The notes beneath the pieces are model-generated. The model saw only the letters and a list, made by a program, of their open reading frames with translations. It was not told where the DNA came from and did not search any database. A stretch of DNA of 64,000 nucleotides. Origin: Bryobacterales bacterium (GTDB taxonomy: Bacteria; Acidobacteriota; Terriglobia; Bryobacterales; Bryobacteraceae). Position numbers and translations under genes: made by a program. This document shows, one piece after another, positions 7,754 through 17,287 of the stretch; within the stretch, counting starts at the first letter, position 1; every line of letters starts with the position of its first letter. Location of the stretch: contig JAFAQY010000033.1 in NCBI GenBank assembly GCA_019261985.1, positions 28,413 through 92,412 on the forward strand, in the 5' to 3' direction.

Positions 7754-10700
7754 ATGAAAACTACTAAGAGGTCCACTACTGTAGTTGCTTATCTGCTGGC
7801 CATGGCGCCGGCGGTGTTCGCCCAATCCGCCGGAACCGGGGCTCTGGCGGGAACGGTAACCGATCCCACCGGGGCTGTGATTTCGGGCGCAACCATCACC
7901 TTAACGAATAAGGGAACAAACCAAGCCCGGACGACGACGACCGGAACGGATGGAAGTTACCGGTTCTCACTGCTGCCGCCCGGACAATACAGCGTGAGGT
8001 TCACTGCCACGGGCTTTAAGATTTCTGAAGTCCCGAACGTTCAGGTCGACGTTACGGAAACACCGGTGGTGGACCGGCGGTTGGAGGTGGGCGCCCAGAG
8101 CGAGGAAGTCACCGTCGAAGCCGGCGCAGAGATCCTTCAGACGGCAAGTTCCACGCTGGGCACAACAGTGGGCTCGCGCGAGGTCACCGCGCTTCCGCTC
8201 AGCAACCGGAACTATACGCAGATTATCGGCCTATCGGCGGGAGTGAACGCGGGCGTCAGCAACGCCACCGCGTTTGGAAAGGCAACCCAGGATTTTAGCG
8301 TCAACGGCGGAGACCCTGGCCAGAACAACTACCAGATGGACGGCGTAGCCATCAACAATAGCGCCAACAGCGGCAGTTCGAACGATTCCGGAATATACGC
8401 CGGCATCGGAATTCCAAACCCGGACGCCATTCAGGAATTCAAAATCCAGACCTCTACTTACGATGCCAGTTATGGACGCAATCCCGGCGCGAACGTGAAT
8501 GTGGTGACGAAATCGGGCACGAATCAGCTGCATGGATCGCTGTTTGAGTTTTTCCGCAATGAGGATCTCAACGCCAATGCCTTCTTCCAAAACCGGGATG
8601 GCGGGGGGAAGCAGCAGATTCTGAGGCAAAACCAGTTCGGCGGCGCGATCGGGGGGCCGATCAAGAAGGACAAGATCTTCATTTTCGGCAGTTATTCGGG
8701 CACCCGGCAGCTCAATGGAGTGGCGGCGCAAGGCAACAGCAGCGTACTTTTACCGCCGCTGCCTGCCGGAGATCGCAGCACGTCGCAATGGAGGGCGGCG
8801 CTGGGGGCGGCGATGTGTCCGCAGAACCACCCGGGAAACAGCAATTTCCAAACGTTTTTACCGTTTCTGTTGCCGAGCATTCAGGTGGCGTGCGATGGCT
8901 CGAACATCAACCCGGTTTCGCTGGCGATGCTGAACCTGAAGAACGCCGACGGCAGCTATTATATTCCCGGCTCGGGCACGGGCGACTTCACTCGCGTACA
9001 GTACAGTATTCCGGCCATTTATCACGAGGATCAGTACTTGATCAATGGCGACTACATTATCAACTCAAAGAATGCGCTGGCGATGCGGTTTTTCTACACG
9101 CATAACCCGCAGACCACGGCGTTCAACAACGGCGGCATTCCGGGGACGCCTGTTCACAACGACTACTCCAACATGAACGCCGTGCTGAAGCTGACTTCGC
9201 AAATCACGCCGACCTTGATCAATGAGGCACGAGCGTCCGGGCAGCGCAATTACGCGCTGGGAACAGATTCGACGCCGGGCACGCCGCAGGGCGTCGGGCA
9301 AACACCGATCGTTCCGAGCATGACGGAACTTCCGGTGACCGTGATCTTCAACGGCCCGAGCTTATTTGGAACGCTGGCTCCGTCCTTCAGCACCACCAAT
9401 CAATTCCAGTACGCCGATCAGATTTCGTGGTCACACGGAAGGCATCAGATTCGGGCCGGGTACGAAATGGAACGCACGCAATGGCCCATCGACTTCGCAG
9501 GCCTGGAGCGCGGGTTTTTGTTTTACGGGACCTTCGCCGACTGGCTGATCGGACGGGCGGGCTGCGCCCCTGGAGACACGACTTGCAGCGTTGCGAATCC
9601 CGGCAATACCAATGGCGGCGGGGGAAATATATTCCAATGCTTGTTCTGCGTCCGCAGCGGACCCGCGCCCAACGGCATCGTTCATTACTATAAGAATCCG
9701 AACCAATACGCCTTCGTTCAGGACGACTTCAAAGTCAACCAGAAGCTGACGTTGAACCTGGGAGTCCGCTGGGAATACATGGGCATGTACAGCGACAAGT
9801 ACGGGAACCTTACGAATTTGTGGTTGAGCCAGATTCAATCCGTGCCGGTGCCGCCCACCGGACCTACTTCTTCGGGCGCCGGCCTGGTCGGCTATGTGGT
9901 CCCCAACAATTACACGCAGTTCTATCCCGCGCCACCGGCGGGCGTTTTGGTATCGAATCGGAGCCTGCCGGTACGCACAGGCCCGCCGCTTAGCAACTTC
10001 GCACCGCGGATCGGTTTCGCTTATCAGGTGAGCTCAAAGCTGGTGCTCCGCGGCGGCGCCGGGCTGTTTTACGATCGCGTTGCCGGCGACAGATTCGTGC
10101 ATGGATTGGAACAAGGATATCCGTACGCAATTACGCTCGACTACAGCGGCGTGGGATCGGCTCCTTTCAGCAATCAGAACCCATATCCGAATACGCCGCT
10201 TGGAACGTTCGCCTCGCGTTGGGCGAATTTCGCCACTGGAGCAACATCAAACCTGAACACGCCGGCGATTACGGAAATGCTGCATACGCCTCTAGTGCGG
10301 CAATACAACCTGACGGTGCAATATGAGTTTGCTCCAAAGTGGGTGCTGGAGGTGGGCTATGTAGGATCCAGCGGAATCAACTTAGTGGACACCTACCATA
10401 CGGTGAACACCGCGTTGCTCGCCAGCCCGACTACTCCGATTAACGGGATTACCGTGAATACTACAACCAATGCATCGCTCCGGGTGCCGATTCTCGGATA
10501 CCAGCCAGCCGGGTTCCAGGTGACCTCCTACGATGGAGTGTCCAACTATAACAGTTTGCAGGTGACGGTAAGAAAGCAGTTTTCCCGCGGACTGACTATG
10601 CAAGCTGCGTATACCTGGAGCAAGGACCTCAGCACGTTCGCAGGCAGTTCTAGCGCGTTCGGCGGAAACTCCGCCAATAGCAATAACCCGAATAATCTGG

Positions 10701-11341
10701 CGCAGCAGTACGGGCCGGTGGCATTTAGCCGCCCGCAACGGCTGATCGTGAATTACAGTTACGACCTGCCGACGACCGGCCGCTCCGGCGCGCTGGGCAA
10801 GGTTTTGAATGGCTGGAACGTATCCGGCGTTACGACGGTCCAAAGCGGCGCGCCCATGACGATCACCGATCAGAGCACGGGAACGGTGTTTGGTTTAGGC
10901 ACGTTCGCGACGGCGCGCGCCCAGATGTGCCCGGGCGCGACGTACGGCTCGGTGGCGACGGCCGGCGGCCTGGAAGGCCGCTTGGGCGGCGTCAGCGGCG
11001 GGCCGGGTTACTTGAACACTTCGGCATTCTGCGCCGCGCCCGCCGCACCCTTCTCGGCTCCCGCTTTCCCAGGTGGTCCTCTGCCCACATTATTCGGGAA
11101 TTCCGGTCCCGGCATCATTCTGGGGCCGGGTCAGTTCGACTGGGATATCTCGGCTATTAAGAACACGTTCATCACCGAGCGTCATTTAATTCAGCTCCGC
11201 GCGGAGTTTTTCAATATGTTCAACCACCCGCAATTCGGCAATCCGGGTACGGCACTGGACACACCAGCCACGTTCGGGCAGATCACCACGACCATCGTGA
11301 ATCCCCGCGTGCTCCAGTTCGCTTTGAAATACCAATTCTGA
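7754..11341 (+). CDS. TonB-dependent outer-membrane receptor, Oar-like with carboxypeptidase-regulatory domain
   Basis: This 1195-residue protein starts with a signal peptide (MKTTKRSTTVVAYLLAMAPA, cleaved after VFAQ). A CarboxypepD_reg-like beta-sandwich follows at about residues 27-115 (GALAGTVTDPTGAVISGATI). Next comes a plug-like domain (about 120-270) with QEFKIQTSTYDASYGRNPGA and VVTKSGTNQLHGSLFEFFRN, then a long beta-barrel ending in an aromatic residue (LQFALKYQF), as needed for outer-membrane assembly. The ATG at 7754 is chosen for the signal peptide; an upstream in-frame start at 7673 gives no sensible N-terminus. Such acidobacterial receptors probably import or bind polymers; the substrate is unknown. 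It is divergent from a TPR regulator and followed by secreted proteins. Confidence 0.9.
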   Translation: MKTTKRSTTVVAYLLAMAPAVFAQSAGTGALAGTVTDPTGAVISGATITLTNKGTNQARTTTTGTDGSYRFSLLPPGQYSVRFTATGFKISEVPNVQVDVTETPVVDRRLEVGAQSEEVTVEAGAEILQTASSTLGTTVGSREVTALPLSNRNYTQIIGLSAGVNAGVSNATAFGKATQDFSVNGGDPGQNNYQMDGVAINNSANSGSSNDSGIYAGIGIPNPDAIQEFKIQTSTYDASYGRNPGANVNVVTKSGTNQLHGSLFEFFRNEDLNANAFFQNRDGGGKQQILRQNQFGGAIGGPIKKDKIFIFGSYSGTRQLNGVAAQGNSSVLLPPLPAGDRSTSQWRAALGAAMCPQNHPGNSNFQTFLPFLLPSIQVACDGSNINPVSLAMLNLKNADGSYYIPGSGTGDFTRVQYSIPAIYHEDQYLINGDYIINSKNALAMRFFYTHNPQTTAFNNGGIPGTPVHNDYSNMNAVLKLTSQITPTLINEARASGQRNYALGTDSTPGTPQGVGQTPIVPSMTELPVTVIFNGPSLFGTLAPSFSTTNQFQYADQISWSHGRHQIRAGYEMERTQWPIDFAGLERGFLFYGTFADWLIGRAGCAPGDTTCSVANPGNTNGGGGNIFQCLFCVRSGPAPNGIVHYYKNPNQYAFVQDDFKVNQKLTLNLGVRWEYMGMYSDKYGNLTNLWLSQIQSVPVPPTGPTSSGAGLVGYVVPNNYTQFYPAPPAGVLVSNRSLPVRTGPPLSNFAPRIGFAYQVSSKLVLRGGAGLFYDRVAGDRFVHGLEQGYPYAITLDYSGVGSAPFSNQNPYPNTPLGTFASRWANFATGATSNLNTPAITEMLHTPLVRQYNLTVQYEFAPKWVLEVGYVGSSGINLVDTYHTVNTALLASPTTPINGITVNTTTNASLRVPILGYQPAGFQVTSYDGVSNYNSLQVTVRKQFSRGLTMQAAYTWSKDLSTFAGSSSAFGGNSANSNNPNNLAQQYGPVAFSRPQRLIVNYSYDLPTTGRSGALGKVLNGWNVSGVTTVQSGAPMTITDQSTGTVFGLGTFATARAQMCPGATYGSVATAGGLEGRLGGVSGGPGYLNTSAFCAAPAAPFSAPAFPGGPLPTLFGNSGPGIILGPGQFDWDISAIKNTFITERHLIQLRAEFFNMFNHPQFGNPGTALDTPATFGQITTTIVNPRVLQFALKYQF

Positions 11342-11345
11342 AGGT

Positions 11346-11711
11346 ATGGCCGGGCGACTTTTTCTCTCTGCCGCTGTCGTGCTGATGATGTTGGCCCCGG
11401 TTTTCGGGGCTGACATCAGCGGCACATGGACTGCATCTTTCGACACGCAGGTGGGTGTACAAAATTACACGTATACGTTTAGAGTCGAAGGGACCAAGCT
11501 CACCGGAACGGCGAAATCGGAAAACGGGACTGTCCAGATTAGCGAAGGCACAGTGACCGGCGACGATGTGGCTTTCGTCGAGAATCTGGACTTTCAGGGC
11601 ATGCCGCTGCGGATTGTATACAAAGGCAAGGTTTCCGGCGACCAGATCAAGTTCACGCGGACGATCCTCGACATGATTACAGAGGAGTTGGTTGCCAAGC
11701 GGGGGAAGTAA
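11346..11711 (+). CDS. Small secreted protein of unknown function
   Basis: This 121-residue protein has a signal peptide (MAGRLFLSAAVVLMMLAPVF, cleaved after GAD or GA). The mature part begins DISGTWTASFDTQ and contains alternating beta strands (YTYTFRVEGTKLTGTAKSEN, VAFVENLDFQG). It looks like a small all-beta domain of the lipocalin-like type often found in acidobacterial secreted proteins. It starts four bases after the TonB receptor stop and is probably co-transcribed with it. I do not recognise a specific function. Confidence 0.75.
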   Translation: MAGRLFLSAAVVLMMLAPVFGADISGTWTASFDTQVGVQNYTYTFRVEGTKLTGTAKSENGTVQISEGTVTGDDVAFVENLDFQGMPLRIVYKGKVSGDQIKFTRTILDMITEELVAKRGK

Positions 11712-12153
11712 GGATAAGCCTGCCGGCTTCGATGGGCGGCGCTTCGATCGGGCGAAGTGGCCCTTCACCTTAAAAAAATCGGCGCGGCGGCTCGAAGGAG
11801 GGGTTCGAGTCCGCCGCGCCGCATCGCTCGTCCGCGCTCACGTGCAAGGTTCTGCCCGGGCGCTTCCGGATCGGGAAAATCCGCGCACGGGAGACATCTC
11901 GCATCGCGGGGGAGCAAGCGATGAAACTAACTCCCGGGTGGTCCTGTGAGGGCCATTCCCCGAAGTGTGATAACCGGGGTTAAAATTTCGTTTCGGTATG
12001 AGGCGCGAAATAGCGTGCAAATCGCAGCACCTGTTTTTGACGATGCAGTATTCGACGCAACCGGGCTGAACCACCCCGGCCGCGGGCGGACATCTCCGTT
12101 AAAAATCCCCGGAAATTCCGCAGCATTTCGAAATACCTTAAGATGAAATCCTG
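11712..12153. other. 442-base gap with one strong hairpin
   Basis: No gene is supported on either strand. A very strong hairpin lies at 11781-11820; see the terminator entry. The rest holds no pattern that I recognise. Confidence 0.45.
11772..11820 (-). terminator. Intrinsic terminator for an unidentified minus-strand transcript
   Basis: GGCGCGGCGG (11781-11790) pairs with CCGCCGCGCC (11811-11820), and CTCGAA pairs with TTCGAG inside, around a seven-base loop with one bulged T. On the minus strand this 16-pair stem is followed at once by GATTTTTTTAAGG. That is a textbook rho-independent terminator, yet no minus-strand gene lies upstream of it within the gap. It could also act on plus-strand transcripts of the gene at 11346. 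Confidence 0.6.
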
Positions 12154-13047
12154 ATGGCGAAGCTTCGAATTCCTATTTTGGCCGCTGCGCTTGTGGCACG
12201 CGCTTTTGCGCAGGTAGACTTCTCGGGTGAGTGGTCGCCTTTGTATCACGAAGATGCTCCGGAGCGCCTGCCCGGTCCCGAACTTGGCGACTATACCGAA
12301 CTCCCAATCAACGCGGCCGCGCGTATGCGCGCGGATAGCTGGGATGCCGACCGGATTTCCGTGGTCGAGCAGTATCAGTGCCGCCCGCATGGGTCGGACT
12401 ATTCGATGCGAGGCTTAGGAAATCTGCGAGTATGGAGAGAAATAGACCAAACCACGCAGAAACTGATTGCATTTCACACGCACATGCTCGCCTGGGACAG
12501 CGAGCGCGTTATTTACATGGACGGACGTCCGCATCCGCCCGATTACGCGGCGCACACCTGGCAGGGCTTTTCGACCGGCGCATGGGACGGCAACATGCTT
12601 ACGATCACCACCACGCATTTAAAGGAAAACTACATTCGCCGGAACGGGGTGCCGCGCAGCGAGCAGGCAATCGTCACCGAGCACTGGACAAGGCATGGAG
12701 ATTATTTGACGGTGACCACGGTGATTGAAGACCCCGTGTTTCTGACCGAGCCGCTGGTTCGAAGCGACAACTGGTTCGTCGACCCGGGTCAGCATATCGG
12801 CATATTCGGGTGCGAGTACGCGGCCGAGCTGCCGCGTCCGGAGGGCACGGTGCCGCATCATCTCCCGGGAACGAACCCATTTTTGAAAGAGTTCGCAGGG
12901 TGGTATGGCTTGCCGTATGAGGCAACGAGGGGCGGAGCCGAAACGCTGTATCCGGAATACCGGTCGAAGCTCGGCGAGTACAAGCCTCCGGAAAAGTGCG
13001 AGCGATACTGCACCTGCACGACGCTGTTCAACTGCAATCTGCGATGA
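12154..13047 (+). CDS. Secreted protein of the acidobacterial F-S-G-x-W family
   Basis: This 297-residue protein has a signal peptide (MAKLRIPILAAALVARAFAQ). The mature form begins VDFSGEWSPLYHED. It shares a layout with the proteins at 13949 and 58075: an aromatic start motif, LPINAAARMRADSWD, then QYQCRPHGSDYSMRG, WQGFSTGAWDGNMLTITTTHL, and YIRRNGVPRSEQAIVTEHW before VIEDPVFLTEPLV. The C-terminus is cysteine-rich (CERYCTCTTLFNC). No enzyme motif is recognised. The stop overlaps the next ATG by four bases, so it is translationally coupled to the metallo-beta-lactamase gene. Confidence 0.78.
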   Translation: MAKLRIPILAAALVARAFAQVDFSGEWSPLYHEDAPERLPGPELGDYTELPINAAARMRADSWDADRISVVEQYQCRPHGSDYSMRGLGNLRVWREIDQTTQKLIAFHTHMLAWDSERVIYMDGRPHPPDYAAHTWQGFSTGAWDGNMLTITTTHLKENYIRRNGVPRSEQAIVTEHWTRHGDYLTVTTVIEDPVFLTEPLVRSDNWFVDPGQHIGIFGCEYAAELPRPEGTVPHHLPGTNPFLKEFAGWYGLPYEATRGGAETLYPEYRSKLGEYKPPEKCERYCTCTTLFNCNLR

Positions 13048-13952
13048 AGCCCGCCCAATTTGTTTCCGCTCTGCTGTTGCTTGGCGGCGCTGTATGCGCG
13101 CAGCAGCCGGCCGGGGACGTTCACGTCCTGCGAGTACAAGGCGGCATATATATGGTGGTTGGGGGCGGGGGTAACATTGCCGTGCAAGCCGGCAAGGACG
13201 GAATATTGCTGGTTGATACCGGTTTAACCGAGCTGGCTCCGAAGGTCCTGGCCGCGGTCCGGACGATTTCGGACGGACCGGTCCGGTACATCCTTAATAC
13301 GCATGTTCACGCGGATCACACCGGCGGCAATGAATACTTTGTAAAACAGGGCGGGGCTCTGAACGGCGTGCCTGGCGAGCCGCGCGTAATCGCGCATCTG
13401 GCTGTACAGGAGCGCATGGCCGGTCCGCCGGTTGGAAACGATGCACCGATGCCACGCTCGCTTTGGCCGAACGACACTTACAGCACGCCTTTCAAGGACT
13501 TCTTTTTTAATAACGAGCCGGTGTTCGTTTATCACGCGCCGGCGGCGCACACGGATGGCGATAGTATTGTTCTCTTCCGGCGTTCGGACGTTGTGAGCAC
13601 GGGCGACATTTTCACGCCCGGCCGTTATCCGTTTATCGACCTGCAACGCGGCGGGAGCGTGCAAGGACTGATCGCCGGTTTGAATAAGATTCTCGAGCTT
13701 GCCGTTCCCGCACGGTACCAGGAGGGCGGGACGTACATCATTCCCGGCCATGGGCGGCTGTGCGATGAGGCGGATGTGGTGGAGTTTCGCGATATGGTTA
13801 CGATTATCCGCGATAGGGTGCAGGATTCGATTAAGAAAGGGATGACGCTGGAGCAGGTGAAATCCGCTAGGCCGAGCTTCGATTACGATACGCAATATTC
13901 GGGGTCGGCGGATGCGTTTGTTGAGTCGATATATAAGAGTTTGAAGAGATGA
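13044..13952 (+). CDS. Secreted metallo-beta-lactamase fold hydrolase
   Basis: This 302-residue protein has a signal peptide (MKPAQFVSALLLLGGAVCAQ). The zinc-binding motif is complete: NTHVHADHTGGN (HxHxDH) near residue 92, the third-position His in HAPAAHTDGDS near 177, the Asp in STGDIFTPG and the final His in IIPGHGRLCDE near 235. It therefore probably hydrolyses a small ester, lactone or amide outside the cytoplasm; the substrate is unknown. The ATG at 13044 overlaps the upstream stop (ATGA); a start at 12996 would lie inside the upstream gene. It is flanked and coupled on both sides by members of one secreted family. Confidence 0.87.
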   Translation: MKPAQFVSALLLLGGAVCAQQPAGDVHVLRVQGGIYMVVGGGGNIAVQAGKDGILLVDTGLTELAPKVLAAVRTISDGPVRYILNTHVHADHTGGNEYFVKQGGALNGVPGEPRVIAHLAVQERMAGPPVGNDAPMPRSLWPNDTYSTPFKDFFFNNEPVFVYHAPAAHTDGDSIVLFRRSDVVSTGDIFTPGRYPFIDLQRGGSVQGLIAGLNKILELAVPARYQEGGTYIIPGHGRLCDEADVVEFRDMVTIIRDRVQDSIKKGMTLEQVKSARPSFDYDTQYSGSADAFVESIYKSLKR

Positions 13953-14812
13953 CGATGGGGGAAAGCTGCCTGCGGCTGGGGATTGCGGGCGGTTCGTACT
14001 ACGACCGGACAGGCGGGTTGGCAACCCGCCGCAGGCTGGCAGCCTGCCCCACAATTCTTCTGATATGCACGTTTTTATGCGCCCAGTTATACGCGCAGCG
14101 TGGGGGGCCCAAGGGTCCTGCTCCGGCGCCTAAGGCTGCGGCGCCGGTCGACTTTACCGGCTATTGGGTTTCCGTCGTTACCGAAGACTGGCGCTGGCGA
14201 ATGGTTACGCCCATCAAGGGTGACTTTGCCGGAATTCCGCTCACGGCCGAGGGCCGCAAGGTTGGTGAAGCCTGGGATCCCGCCAAGGACGAAGCGGCTG
14301 GGAACCAGTGCAGAGCATACGGCGCGCCGGCGGTCATGCGCATTCCGGGGCGGCTGCATATTACGTGGCAGGACGATAATACGCTGCGGATGGATACCGA
14401 CCAGGGAACGCAGACACGCTTGTTTCACTTTGGCGGGAAACCGGCGCCGAATGAGGAAGCCTCCTGGCAAGGATATTCGTCGGCACAATGGGAACAGCCG
14501 GTGCGCGGATCCGGCTCGCCGCAGGCCGGTCTCGGCGCTACGAGAGAGGGCGCGAACGGGAGGTCGCTGGAAGTGGTGACAACGAAGCTGCGCCCCGGTT
14601 ATCTGCGCAAAAATGGTCCGCCGTACAGCGGGGACGCAGTGTTGAAAGAATTCTTCGATTTATCGAAGGAGCGCAACGGGGAGACTTGGTTCGTCGTGAC
14701 TACGATTGTGGAAGACCCGCGGTACTTGAGCGAGCCTTTCGTTACCAGCACCAACTTTAAGAGAGAGCCGGATGGGGGGAAGTGGGCGCCGGTGGCTTGT
14801 TCGGCGCGGTAG
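13949..14812 (+). CDS. Secreted protein of the F-[ST]-G-x-W family with a repeat in its N-terminal region
   Basis: This 287-residue frame starts at an ATG that overlaps the previous stop (ATGA). A hydrophobic signal segment (TILLICTFLCAQLYAQ) lies only at residues 35-49, because a class B repeat (14011-14053) encodes residues 21-35 (GGLATRRRLAACP). No in-frame ATG lies between the repeat and the signal core. The mature part begins VDFTGYWVSVVTEDWRWRM and continues with GDFAGIPLTAEGRK, QCRAYGAPAVMRIPGRLHIT, WQGYSSAQW and IVEDPRYLSEPFV, in the same order as the gene at 12154. The function is unknown. An alternative CTG start after the repeat cannot be excluded. Confidence 0.72.
   Translation: MTMGESCLRLGIAGGSYYDRTGGLATRRRLAACPTILLICTFLCAQLYAQRGGPKGPAPAPKAAAPVDFTGYWVSVVTEDWRWRMVTPIKGDFAGIPLTAEGRKVGEAWDPAKDEAAGNQCRAYGAPAVMRIPGRLHITWQDDNTLRMDTDQGTQTRLFHFGGKPAPNEEASWQGYSSAQWEQPVRGSGSPQAGLGATREGANGRSLEVVTTKLRPGYLRKNGPPYSGDAVLKEFFDLSKERNGETWFVVTTIVEDPRYLSEPFVTSTNFKREPDGGKWAPVACSAR
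14011..14053 (+). repeat. Double-hairpin element (class B), copy 2, inside a coding region
   Basis: GGCGGGTTGGCAACCCGCC then GCAGGCTGGCAGCCTGC and CCCACA. It is read through in frame by the gene at 13949. Confidence 0.9.
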
Positions 14813-14865
14813 GCGGGCTGAAAGCCCGCCGCAGGCTGACAGCCCGGCTGACAGCCTGCCCCACA
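14811..14865 (+). repeat. Double-hairpin element (class B), copy 3, with an extra half unit
   Basis: GGCGGGCTGAAAGCCCGCC, GCAGGCTGACAGCC and CGGCTGACAGCCTGC then CCCACA. The second hairpin arm is duplicated. The element begins two bases before the end of the gene at 13949 (stop 14810-14812). Confidence 0.85.
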
Positions 14866-14895
14866 ACTGGCTGTACGGCAACTTCTGCAATTAGA

Positions 14896-15327
14896 CTATT
14901 TCGTCAGGTTCTCCGCATTTACTCCGAACAACTCGTGATATGGCTCTGGCAATTTGCGGGGCTTGCGGTCCGGGCCTAGAAAAACGTGGACGGTGTAGCC
15001 TTCGGCTAGGCGGCGGCCGTCACTGGCCGAGGACAGCTCATAGGCGAAGCGGACCTTCCGGGCGTTGCCCTCCTCAATCCGGGTACGGATCAGGATCTCG
15101 TCGTCATACAGCGCGGGCGCAACATAGCGGCAATTCGCTTCGACGACGGCCAGCAGTATGCCTTCTTTTTCGAGATCGCGATAGCGGGTGCCGCGGGCAC
15201 GATAATACTCCACTCGTCCGACCTCCATCCAGATGAAGTAATTCGCGTGGTAGACGACGCCCATCTGGTCGGTCTCGGCATAGCGGACGCGCACGCGCGT
15301 GTCCACGTAGGGCAAGGATTGGGGCAT
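14896..15327 (-). CDS. Acyl-CoA thioesterase, hotdog fold (YbgC/4-hydroxybenzoyl-CoA thioesterase type)
   Basis: This 143-residue protein hydrolyses acyl-CoA thioesters in the cytoplasm. It begins [20 protein letters not shown] and has the family motif [20 protein letters not shown], whose Asp and the following YHANYF helix define the YbgC active site. The ATG at 15327 is preferred over one at 15372, since the extra residues do not match the family. It is divergent from hslV, with 38 bases between starts. Confidence 0.88.
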   Translation of the reverse strand: MPQSLPYVDTRVRVRYAETDQMGVVYHANYFIWMEVGRVEYYRARGTRYRDLEKEGILLAVVEANCRYVAPALYDDEILIRTRIEEGNARKVRFAYELSSASDGRRLAEGYTVHVFLGPDRKPRKLPEPYHELFGVNAENLTK

Positions 15328-15365
15328 GGAAGCCGCATTATAGCCCAGATGCCGGCACGGTACCT

Positions 15366-15929
15366 GTGCCACACTTAGATTTAGTGCAAAAAGAGAATAG
15401 AATTCGTTCGACGACTATTTTGTGCGTGCGGCGGGATGGCAAGGTGGTGATGGCGGGAGATGGGCAGGTGACGCTGGGGTCGGAAGTTTTAAAGGCGTCC
15501 GCGAAAAAGCTGCGGCGCTTATATAACGGGAAGATCGTTGCCGGATTTGCAGGGGCCACCGCGGACGCGTTTGCGCTGTTCGCTCGATTTGAAGCGAAGC
15601 TGGAGCAATACAACGGAAATCTGCCGCGCTCGGTGGTGGAACTTGCGAAGGAATGGCGCACGGATCGCATGCTTCGGCACCTGGAAGCTTTACTGCTGGT
15701 CGCCGATCCGGCTAATACATACATCGTCAGCGGCAATGGCGACGTAATCGAGCCGGACGACGGTATCGCGGCGATCGGCTCGGGTGGAGCATACGCCAAG
15801 TCCGCCGCCACGGCGCTATTTGAAAATACGAAACTTTCAGCGCGGGACATTGTCGAAAAATCGATGGAAATCGCCGGTAAGATCTGCATCTATACCAATG
15901 AAAGCGTGGTCTACGAGGAGCTAGGCTGA
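15366..15929 (+). CDS. hslV: ATP-dependent protease subunit HslV
   Basis: This 187-residue threonine protease forms the central chamber of HslUV. The catalytic N-terminal Thr is in [20 protein letters not shown]; about 15 residues precede it as a propeptide, read from a GTG at 15366 (a second GTG at 15384 is possible). The GDGQVT segment, [20 protein letters not shown] and the terminal [12 protein letters not shown] are all typical. Its stop shares a base with the hslU ATG (TGATG). Confidence 0.95.
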   Translation: MPHLDLVQKENRIRSTTILCVRRDGKVVMAGDGQVTLGSEVLKASAKKLRRLYNGKIVAGFAGATADAFALFARFEAKLEQYNGNLPRSVVELAKEWRTDRMLRHLEALLLVADPANTYIVSGNGDVIEPDDGIAAIGSGGAYAKSAATALFENTKLSARDIVEKSMEIAGKICIYTNESVVYEELG

Positions 15930-17287
15930 TGGTAATCTACCTTCCCGCGCATGCCGCCGAAGACACCCCCGTACTGGATGAATTGACGCCGCGCCAGATC
16001 GTGCGCGAGCTGGATAAATACGTAATCGGGCAAAGCGAGGCGAAGCGCGCCGTCGCGATCGCGCTTCGCAACCGCATCCGGCGCCAGAAACTAGACCCCG
16101 AGATGGCCGATGAGGTAATGCCGAAGAATATCCTCATGATGGGACCGACAGGGGTGGGCAAAACGGAACTGGCGCGGCGGCTCGCCAAGCTGTCGAACTC
16201 GCCATTCCTGAAAGTCGAGGCGAGCAAATTCACGGAGGTCGGCTACGTAGGGCGCGACGTGGAGTCCATGATCCGCGACCTTGTGGAGACGGCCATCGAT
16301 ATGGTGCGGGAAGAACGTTTGAGCGAAGTCGGCGAGCGCGCCGAGCGGAATGCAGAAGAACGGCTGCTGGAACTTTTGATGCCCACACAGCCGGAGCCGA
16401 CCGAGAGCACTGACCGCACGCGCGAGAAACTGCGCGAAAGGCTCCGGGCGGGCAAGCTGGACGACCGCATGGTGGAAGTGGACGTAAAAGAGCGCGGCCC
16501 GACGTTCGAGGTCACAACACCCGCCGGCATCGAGGAAATGGATATCAACCTCAAAGACATGATCCCCGGCCTATTCGCAGGCCGGACGCGCAAGCGCAAG
16601 ATGCGCGTCGGAGAGGCGATCGACTACCTGATCCAGGAAGAGGAACAAAAACTGGTGGATATGGATCAGGTGACGCGAATCGCGATTGAGCGCGTGGAGC
16701 GGAGCGGGATCATTTTTCTCGATGAGGTCGACAAGATTGCGGGCCGCGAGAGCGGCCACGGACCCGATGTCAGCCGCGAGGGTGTGCAGCGCGACATTCT
16801 TCCCATCGTGGAAGGGACCACGGTGAATACGCGCTACGGCTTTGTGCGGACCGATCACATTTTGTTCGTCGCCGCCGGAGCGTTTCACGTTTCGAAGCCC
16901 AGCGATCTGATTCCGGAACTGCAAGGCCGGTTTCCGATTCGCGTGGAACTGAAATCGCTGAACGAGGAAGATTTCATCCGCATCCTAACCGAGCCGCAGA
17001 ACGCGCTGATCAAGCAGTATCAGGCGCTGCTGGATACCGAAGGGATTAAGCTGACCTTCACGGAAGACGCGATTTCCGAGATCGCGCATTTCGCCGCGCT
17101 GGTAAACCAGTCCGCGGAAAACATCGGCGCTCGGCGGTTGCATACCATCCTGGAGAAACTGTTGGAAGATGTGTCCTTCGATGGGCCGGATCTTAAGCGG
17201 AAGTCGGTTAAGGTGGACGCCTCGTACGTGCGCAAGCAGCTTGCCGATATTGTTAAGGACCAGGATCTGAGCCGGTACATTCTGTGA
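15929..17287 (+). CDS. hslU: ATP-dependent protease ATPase subunit HslU
   Basis: This 452-residue AAA+ unfoldase feeds substrates to HslV. Visible motifs: [20 protein letters not shown] near residue 20, Walker [10 protein letters not shown] near 72, the pore region [13 protein letters not shown] near 98, Walker [12 protein letters not shown] near 265, the sensor/arginine finger region [11 protein letters not shown] near 330, and the C-terminal DLSRYIL that docks into HslV. The length is normal for bacteria. Confidence 0.97.
   Translation: MVIYLPAHAAEDTPVLDELTPRQIVRELDKYVIGQSEAKRAVAIALRNRIRRQKLDPEMADEVMPKNILMMGPTGVGKTELARRLAKLSNSPFLKVEASKFTEVGYVGRDVESMIRDLVETAIDMVREERLSEVGERAERNAEERLLELLMPTQPEPTESTDRTREKLRERLRAGKLDDRMVEVDVKERGPTFEVTTPAGIEEMDINLKDMIPGLFAGRTRKRKMRVGEAIDYLIQEEEQKLVDMDQVTRIAIERVERSGIIFLDEVDKIAGRESGHGPDVSREGVQRDILPIVEGTTVNTRYGFVRTDHILFVAAGAFHVSKPSDLIPELQGRFPIRVELKSLNEEDFIRILTEPQNALIKQYQALLDTEGIKLTFTEDAISEIAHFAALVNQSAENIGARRLHTILEKLLEDVSFDGPDLKRKSVKVDASYVRKQLADIVKDQDLSRYIL

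Noticed and set aside
11797..11820. T-arm-like GGGGTTCGAGTCC suggesting a tRNA or tmRNA end
   Set aside because: The five-base T stem does not pair, there is no acceptor or anticodon arm around it, and the sequence is better explained as one arm of a terminator hairpin.
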